A program made the position numbers and the translations under genes. Positions 6,069 through 10,281 of a stretch of 10,281 nt of DNA are shown here, in pieces (positions within the stretch are counted from its first letter, which is position 1; each line of letters opens with the position of its first letter). The stretch is from positions 1 to 10,281 of the forward strand of contig JAVBNP010000038.1 of NCBI GenBank assembly GCA_031551455.1, written 5' to 3'. Below the pieces are notes generated by a model. The model made no database searches, had not been told where the DNA came from, and worked only from the letters and a program-made list of their open reading frames with translations. The stretch comes from JAIRLS01 sp031551455 (lineage in GTDB: Bacteria; Bacteroidota; Bacteroidia; Bacteroidales; UBA4181).

Positions 6069-7664
6069 GTGCCGAAACAAATTCAACTCGTCGTATCGCC
6101 CAAAGAGGCTGCCGTTCCCGAATTATTGAAACAAATCGTCGCCCGTAAAGCCGATTGTCGCATCGAGGATATTGCTCGATTGAATATTTTGCGACGTTCG
6201 ATAGACGCTCGCAAGCGCGGCAGCGTGAAGGTAATGCTGACGACGGAAGTGTATTTGCACGACGACCCAATTCCCGATCGAGGGTCCGACTTCCGTTTCG
6301 AGAACGTACGTTCGAAACAGGAAATCGTTATTGTCGGCGCCGGGCCGGCCGGTTTATTTGCGGCATTCAAATTGATCGAACACGGATTTAAGCCCGTGCT
6401 AATCGAACGTGGAAAGGATGTCGGCGAACGCAAACGCGACATCGCTTTGCTGTGTCGCGGTAAGGGGTTGAATGCCGAATCGAATTATTGTTTCGGCGAA
6501 GGCGGTGCGGGAACGTTTTCGGACGGTAAACTGTTCACGCGCTCCCGTAAACGAGGTGATATCGAACGTATTTTGCAATTGTTTCGTTATCACGGCGCCG
6601 ACGAGAATATATTGATCGATGCGCATCCGCATATCGGTACCGACGTACTTCCGACGGTAATCAAAAACATGCGGCAAACGATTGTTCAATGCGGCGGTGA
6701 ATTTCATTTCGGGCAAAAGTTTACGGATTTTATCGTTAAAAACGGAAGAGTTTCCGGTGTAGTAACGGCCAGCGGCGATAAATTCGAAGGAAAGGCGGTT
6801 GTTTTGGCCGCGGGACACTCGGCCGACGATGTGTACGAAATGTTTCAACGGAACAATTACCTGCTCGAGGCCAAAGCTTTTGCAATGGGCGTTCGTGTGG
6901 AACATCCGCGGGAATTGATCGACAACATATCGTATCACGGTTCGCCCGAAGCCGAATACCTTCCTGCGGCAGCCTATGTGCTGACTTCACAAATCGACGG
7001 CCGCGGGGTTTATTCTTTTTGCATGTGTCCCGGAGGGTATATCGTTCCGGCTTCCACTTCGCCCGACGGACAAGTGGTTAACGGAATGTCATCGTCGCGA
7101 AGACATACGGCTTTTTCCAATTCGGGTATCGTCGCGGAAACAAGAATCGAAGATTTGAAAGAATATACCGAATTCGGTGTCTTGGCGGGATTGCGTTACC
7201 GACAACATGTGGAACAACTTGCCGCACAAAACGGCGGACAAGATCAGACTGCTCCCGCTCAACGTACGGCCGATTTTGTCAAGCGAAAAACATCCGCCGA
7301 TTTGCCGTTGTGCAGTTATTTACCGGGAATCGTTTCGTCGCCGTTGCATGCATGGTTGCCCGAACAAGTTTCCGCTCGTCTTCGGGAAGCATTCAAGGCA
7401 TTTGATCGTAAAATGCCCGGATTTCTCACCGCCGATTCGTTGATCGTGGGCGTCGAATCGCGTTCTTCCACACCGGTACGTATTCCGCGCGATCCGGAAA
7501 CCGGACAACACCTGCAACTGAAAGGTCTTTTCCCTTGCGGCGAGGGAAGCGGATATGCCGGCGGAATCACGTCTTCGGCCATCGACGGAGAGAATGCTGC
7601 GGAACGAGTGACATTATATGTCGAAACATTTGATGAATCATTGTGTCGAAAAAACGATTTTTGA
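6069..7664 (+). CDS. FAD-dependent oxidoreductase (COG2509-type NAD(P)/FAD dehydrogenase), GTG start
   Basis: The 531-residue cytoplasmic flavoprotein has a small N-terminal domain (1-82) ending in ARLNILRRSIDARKRG and a beta strand, typical of the COG2509 family. It is followed by a Rossmann FAD-binding motif IVIVGAGPAG (86-95) with the acidic residue of LIERG (111-115), and by FGEGGAGTFSDGKLFTR (142-158). Near the C-terminus GLFPCGEGSGYAGGITSSA supplies the second flavin-contact segment. Length and domain order fit the family, whose members lack a well-defined substrate; some relatives are annotated as dehydrogenases by similarity only. The GTG at 6069 is chosen because the family N-terminal domain begins immediately after it, the next in-frame Met (codon 56) would delete most of that domain, and no in-frame ATG exists between it and the TGA at 6021. 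It is followed after 51 bases by the membrane protein gene. Family sure; reaction unknown. Confidence 0.88.
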   Translation: MPKQIQLVVSPKEAAVPELLKQIVARKADCRIEDIARLNILRRSIDARKRGSVKVMLTTEVYLHDDPIPDRGSDFRFENVRSKQEIVIVGAGPAGLFAAFKLIEHGFKPVLIERGKDVGERKRDIALLCRGKGLNAESNYCFGEGGAGTFSDGKLFTRSRKRGDIERILQLFRYHGADENILIDAHPHIGTDVLPTVIKNMRQTIVQCGGEFHFGQKFTDFIVKNGRVSGVVTASGDKFEGKAVVLAAGHSADDVYEMFQRNNYLLEAKAFAMGVRVEHPRELIDNISYHGSPEAEYLPAAAYVLTSQIDGRGVYSFCMCPGGYIVPASTSPDGQVVNGMSSSRRHTAFSNSGIVAETRIEDLKEYTEFGVLAGLRYRQHVEQLAAQNGGQDQTAPAQRTADFVKRKTSADLPLCSYLPGIVSSPLHAWLPEQVSARLREAFKAFDRKMPGFLTADSLIVGVESRSSTPVRIPRDPETGQHLQLKGLFPCGEGSGYAGGITSSAIDGENAAERVTLYVETFDESLCRKNDF

Positions 7665-7715
7665 TGAGGCATTGTCATTTAAAACCCGTATTTTTATCCC
7701 CAAATTGTTTTTGAC

Positions 7716-8759
7716 ATGGCCGATTCGTCGAATCCTTTCAGTAAAGTAAAAGCGTCAAAAGTGATTCTTCCTGCCGTTATCGGGCTGGGGGTGGTGGCGT
7801 ATATGTTTTATCGCGAATTTGACCCCGCCGTTTTCGACAAGATAACATTTACCTATACTTCGGCTTTATGGATATTCGTGGCTTTTCTGTGCATGGCCGG
7901 GCGTGATTTCGGATATATGATGCGCATTCGAATATTATCCGATCGTCAACTCGGATGGCGTGCTGCTTTCAAAGTGATTATGTTATGGGAATTTACTTCG
8001 GCGATAACGCCGTCATCCGTCGGCGGAACGAGTGTGGCAGTAATGTACGTCCACAAAGAAGGCATTAGTGTGGGACGCAGTTCGGCCATCGTGATGATCA
8101 CTTCGTTGTTGGATGAAATGTATTTTGTAATCATGTTTCCGCTGTTGTTATGGATCGTGGGTTCGGGTCCGCTTTTCAACATTCCCGATTCTCCCGGTTG
8201 GACGCACGGCATCATAGTGGTGGCATTGATCGGTTATACCGTAAAATTGATTTGGGTGTTGGTGTTAGTCTACGGTATATTCATTAATCCCCGAGGACTG
8301 AGTAAATTAATATTCCGCATATTCCATTTGCCGTTGTTGCGTCGATGGAAACGCGGAGCAGCCAATGCGGCTTTGGATATCATGGTTTCTTCGGCCGATA
8401 TGAAATCGAAGGGTTTTAAATTTTGGTTTAATGCGGCTTTGAGCACTTTTCTTTCGTGGACATCACGGTATTGGGTGGTTAATTTCCTGTTTCTCGCTTT
8501 TTTTGCGGTGCATGAGCATTTCTTGATTTTTGCTCGACAGTTGGTCATGTGGATTGCATTGTTGATAAGCCCCACTCCCGGCGGCAGTGGCATTGCTGAA
8601 TTCATGTTCGACAAATTTCTCGGGGAATTTATTCCCATTGCGGGGTTTTCCATCGCGTTGGCTTTTCTTTGGCGCTTGATATCATATTATCCTTACCTTA
8701 TCATCGGCGCATTGGTTGTTCCCAAATGGATCAACGATAAATTTACGTCCCAAAAATAA
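7716..8759 (+). CDS. LPG-synthase transmembrane-domain (UPF0104/YbhN-like) membrane protein, possible lipid flippase
   Basis: The 347-residue protein is mostly hydrophobic, with about seven or eight predicted membrane segments (roughly 16-32, 48-64, 84-110, 122-150, 164-190, 240-265, 272-290, 305-335). Two conserved family signatures are present: TPSSVGGTSVAVMY (98-111) in the first half and SPTPGGSGIAE (285-295) in the second. Together with the length these identify the transmembrane domain family seen in the flippase half of MprF (lysylphosphatidylglycerol synthase). The catalytic soluble LPG synthase domain is absent, so it cannot itself make aminoacyl lipids; moving a lipid or lipid-linked intermediate across the inner membrane is the plausible role. 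The substrate is unknown. The gene lies 51 bases after the flavoprotein gene and 16 before nadD, consistent with co-transcription. No Shine-Dalgarno sequence is seen, which is normal for Bacteroidota. Confidence 0.85.
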   Translation: MADSSNPFSKVKASKVILPAVIGLGVVAYMFYREFDPAVFDKITFTYTSALWIFVAFLCMAGRDFGYMMRIRILSDRQLGWRAAFKVIMLWEFTSAITPSSVGGTSVAVMYVHKEGISVGRSSAIVMITSLLDEMYFVIMFPLLLWIVGSGPLFNIPDSPGWTHGIIVVALIGYTVKLIWVLVLVYGIFINPRGLSKLIFRIFHLPLLRRWKRGAANAALDIMVSSADMKSKGFKFWFNAALSTFLSWTSRYWVVNFLFLAFFAVHEHFLIFARQLVMWIALLISPTPGGSGIAEFMFDKFLGEFIPIAGFSIALAFLWRLISYYPYLIIGALVVPKWINDKFTSQK

Positions 8760-8775
8760 GATTTTACCGTATTTC

Positions 8776-9384
8776 ATGACCGTAGGTTTGTTTTTCGGTT
8801 CGTTCAATCCCATACACATCGGTCATTTGGCCATTGCCAATTACATGTTGGCTTATACCGAAATGAAAGAATTGTGGTTTGTGGTCAGTCCGCACAACCC
8901 GTTCAAAAAACGACAAAACATGTTGTCGGAATCCGATCGATTGCATTTGGTTAATCTGGCCATTGAAGATCATTTATCGTATCGGTCTTGCGATATTGAA
9001 TTCAGAATGCCCAAACCGTCGTATACCATCGATACGTTGGCTCGTTTGGCGGAAAAACATCCGCACCGAAAATTCGTCCTCATTATGGGATCGGATAATT
9101 TGGATCAATTTCATAAATGGAAAAACAGCGAAATGATCATCGCAAATTATCATCGATACATATATCCTCGTCCGGGAACGCCGCCGCACTTGTTGCAAAA
9201 CATCGAAAATGCCACATTGACCGTCGCGCCGATGATGGATATTTCGTCGACCTTTGTACGTCAAGCGATTGCGGAAGGAAAAGACATCCCGTTTTTTCTG
9301 CACGATAAAGTGTACCAATACATCAAAGACATGCATTTTTACGAAAAATACGTACCTTCGTCGGCCGAAAGGAACAAATCTTGA
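8776..9384 (+). CDS. nadD: Nicotinate-nucleotide adenylyltransferase
   Basis: The 202-residue cytoplasmic enzyme transfers AMP from ATP to nicotinate mononucleotide, making deamido-NAD in NAD biosynthesis. It shows the nucleotidyltransferase signature GSFNPIHIGH (8-17, with the two catalytic-site histidines), SYTIDTL (82-88), the LIMGSDNLDQFHKWK block (102-116) characteristic of NadD, and ISSTFVR (156-162) near the C-terminus. Length is typical for the family. The ATG at 8776 is preferred over an in-frame ATG at 8716, because family members begin only a few residues before the GSFNP motif and the upstream start would overlap the preceding gene by 44 bases. The 16-base gap after the membrane protein gene suggests they share an mRNA. 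All expected motifs are intact. Confidence 0.95.
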   Translation: MTVGLFFGSFNPIHIGHLAIANYMLAYTEMKELWFVVSPHNPFKKRQNMLSESDRLHLVNLAIEDHLSYRSCDIEFRMPKPSYTIDTLARLAEKHPHRKFVLIMGSDNLDQFHKWKNSEMIIANYHRYIYPRPGTPPHLLQNIENATLTVAPMMDISSTFVRQAIAEGKDIPFFLHDKVYQYIKDMHFYEKYVPSSAERNKS

Positions 9385-9439
9385 TGCGATTGTGTTTGGA
9401 AATATCATAAAATATCAACCATAAAAATAAAAGAGATAC

Positions 9440-10281
9440 ATGAGCAAAATATTGGTAACGGGCGGAACGGGATATATCGGATCGCACACGACGGTGGAAT
9501 TGATCAACGAAGGTTTTGAAGTTGTCATTGCCGATAATTTGTCGAATTCCAAAATCGGCGCACTCGACGGAATCCAAAAAATCACGGGCGTCAAACCCGC
9601 TTTCGAGAAAATCGATCTTTGCGACAAAGCTGCATTTGAAGCCTTATTGAAAAAACACAAAGATATTGATGCCGTTATTCATTTTGCCGCATTCAAAGCG
9701 GTCGGCGAATCGGTGGCGCATCCGTTGAAATACTATCGCAACAATCTCGTTTCGCTGATCAACCTTTTGGAGTTGATGCAGCAATATTCGATTGCGAACA
9801 TGGTGTTTTCGTCATCCTGCACCGTATACGGCCAACCCGAACAATTGCCCGTGACCGAACAAGCGCCGATACAACCGGCAACGTCGCCGTACGGCAATAC
9901 CAAACAGATTTCGGAGGACATCATACGCGATACCGTTGCCGCTTCGAGCAAAAGTAACGTTATTGCTCTGCGTTATTTCAATCCCATCGGCGCGCATCCG
10001 TCGGCGCTTATCGGCGAGTTGCCTGTCGGGGTTCCCAATAATTTGGTGCCTTTTATTACGCAAACGGCTATCGGAATCCGCGAACAACTCAGCGTGTTCG
10101 GCGACGATTATAATACACCCGACGGTTCGTGCATCCGCGACTACATTCACGTGGTCGACCTTGCCAAAGCGCACGTGGTTGCCGTACGTCGTTTGATCGA
10201 AAACAAAAATAAAGCGAATTTCGAGATGTTTAATCTCGGTACGGGAAGAGGCGTTTCGGTATTGGAATTGGTGCACGCATT
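9440..10281 (+). CDS. galE: UDP-glucose 4-epimerase, N-terminal 280 codons (3' end beyond window)
   Basis: The open frame starts at ATG 9440 and runs off the window. It is an extended short-chain dehydrogenase/reductase that interconverts UDP-glucose and UDP-galactose using tightly bound NAD, supplying galactose for surface glycans and the Leloir pathway. Visible motifs are the NAD-binding TGGTGYIGSH (7-16), HFAAFKAVGES (81-91), SSSCTVYG (124-131) holding the catalytic Ser126, and YGNTK (151-155) with the catalytic Tyr151 and Lys155; these stand two positions beyond Ser124/Tyr149/Lys153 of the E. coli enzyme. LRYFNPIGAHPS (177-188) and CIRDYIHVVDLA (231-242) also match GalE. Family length is about 340, so roughly 60 residues are missing. 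It follows nadD by 55 bases. An epimerase for the N-acetylated sugars cannot be fully excluded, but similarity to GalE is strong throughout. Confidence 0.94.
   Translation, partial: MSKILVTGGTGYIGSHTTVELINEGFEVVIADNLSNSKIGALDGIQKITGVKPAFEKIDLCDKAAFEALLKKHKDIDAVIHFAAFKAVGESVAHPLKYYRNNLVSLINLLELMQQYSIANMVFSSSCTVYGQPEQLPVTEQAPIQPATSPYGNTKQISEDIIRDTVAASSKSNVIALRYFNPIGAHPSALIGELPVGVPNNLVPFITQTAIGIREQLSVFGDDYNTPDGSCIRDYIHVVDLAKAHVVAVRRLIENKNKANFEMFNLGTGRGVSVLELVHA

Noticed and set aside
7706..7713. TGTTTTTG just before the ATG of the membrane protein gene, as a -7 box
   Set aside because: The second base departs from TAnnTTTG and it would place the transcription start inside or after the start codon; likely chance in a T-rich gap.
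8716..8775. Upstream in-frame ATG adding 20 residues to NadD
   Set aside because: It would overlap the preceding gene by 44 bases and add residues that family members lack; the ATG at 8776 sits at the expected distance from GSFNPIHIGH.
9353..9360. TACCTTCG near the end of nadD as a promoter for galE
   Set aside because: One mismatch to TAnnTTTG and no -33 partner; it is coding sequence of nadD, so a separate galE promoter is not supported.
1..10281. tRNA or rRNA genes, CRISPR arrays, riboswitches, toxin-antitoxin pairs
   Set aside because: No cloverleaf-like or rRNA-like sequence, no regularly spaced repeats and no recognisable aptamer was seen on reading both strands by eye.

Overview
The window looks like a chromosomal stretch from a member of the Bacteroidota, most likely order Bacteroidales. 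The evidence is lipoproteins with Bacteroidales-style signal peptides, start codons without Shine-Dalgarno sequences, several matches to the Bacteroidetes -7 promoter box TAnnTTTG, and gene families typical of the group (GH95 fucosidase-like lipoprotein, trifunctional MMPL/acyltransferase/methyltransferase protein, COG2509 flavoprotein). The genus cannot be told from the sequence alone. No rRNA, tRNA, CRISPR array or intact insertion sequence was seen.

Left part (1-2010). A GH95-type alpha-L-fucosidase lipoprotein gene runs leftward off the window edge; only its N-terminal 209 codons are present. Divergent from it, at about 655-1074, lies a decayed copy of the promoter and first ~95 codons of the big gene that starts at 2026, with frameshifts, nonsense codons and a damaged -7 box. 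Between this relic and the intact gene is an AT-rich island holding a small leftward lipocalin-like lipoprotein gene (1084-1527) and about 380 bases with no convincing gene, possibly including a worn transposase scrap.

Centre (2026-5937). One 1303-residue protein joins three activities: an RND/MMPL-type exporter, a PlsC-type acyltransferase and a class I SAM-dependent methyltransferase. Comparable separate functions sit in aryl polyene/flexirubin-type gene clusters, but no other gene of such a cluster is visible here. Its -7 box lies 7 bases before the ATG, implying a nearly or fully leaderless mRNA.

Right part (5989-10281). Four rightward genes with short gaps (51, 16 and 55 bases) follow a TAnnTTTG box: a COG2509-type FAD-dependent oxidoreductase with a GTG start, an LPG-synthase-TM-like membrane protein (possible lipid flippase), nadD (NAD biosynthesis; true start 8776), and galE (UDP-glucose 4-epimerase, cut by the window end). 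They may be co-transcribed. They are mostly housekeeping or envelope functions without an obvious single shared pathway.

The most noteworthy features are the paralog relic with a conserved promoter block, the trifunctional fusion, and the asymmetric transmembrane Asp/Asn-Tyr motifs in its two exporter halves.
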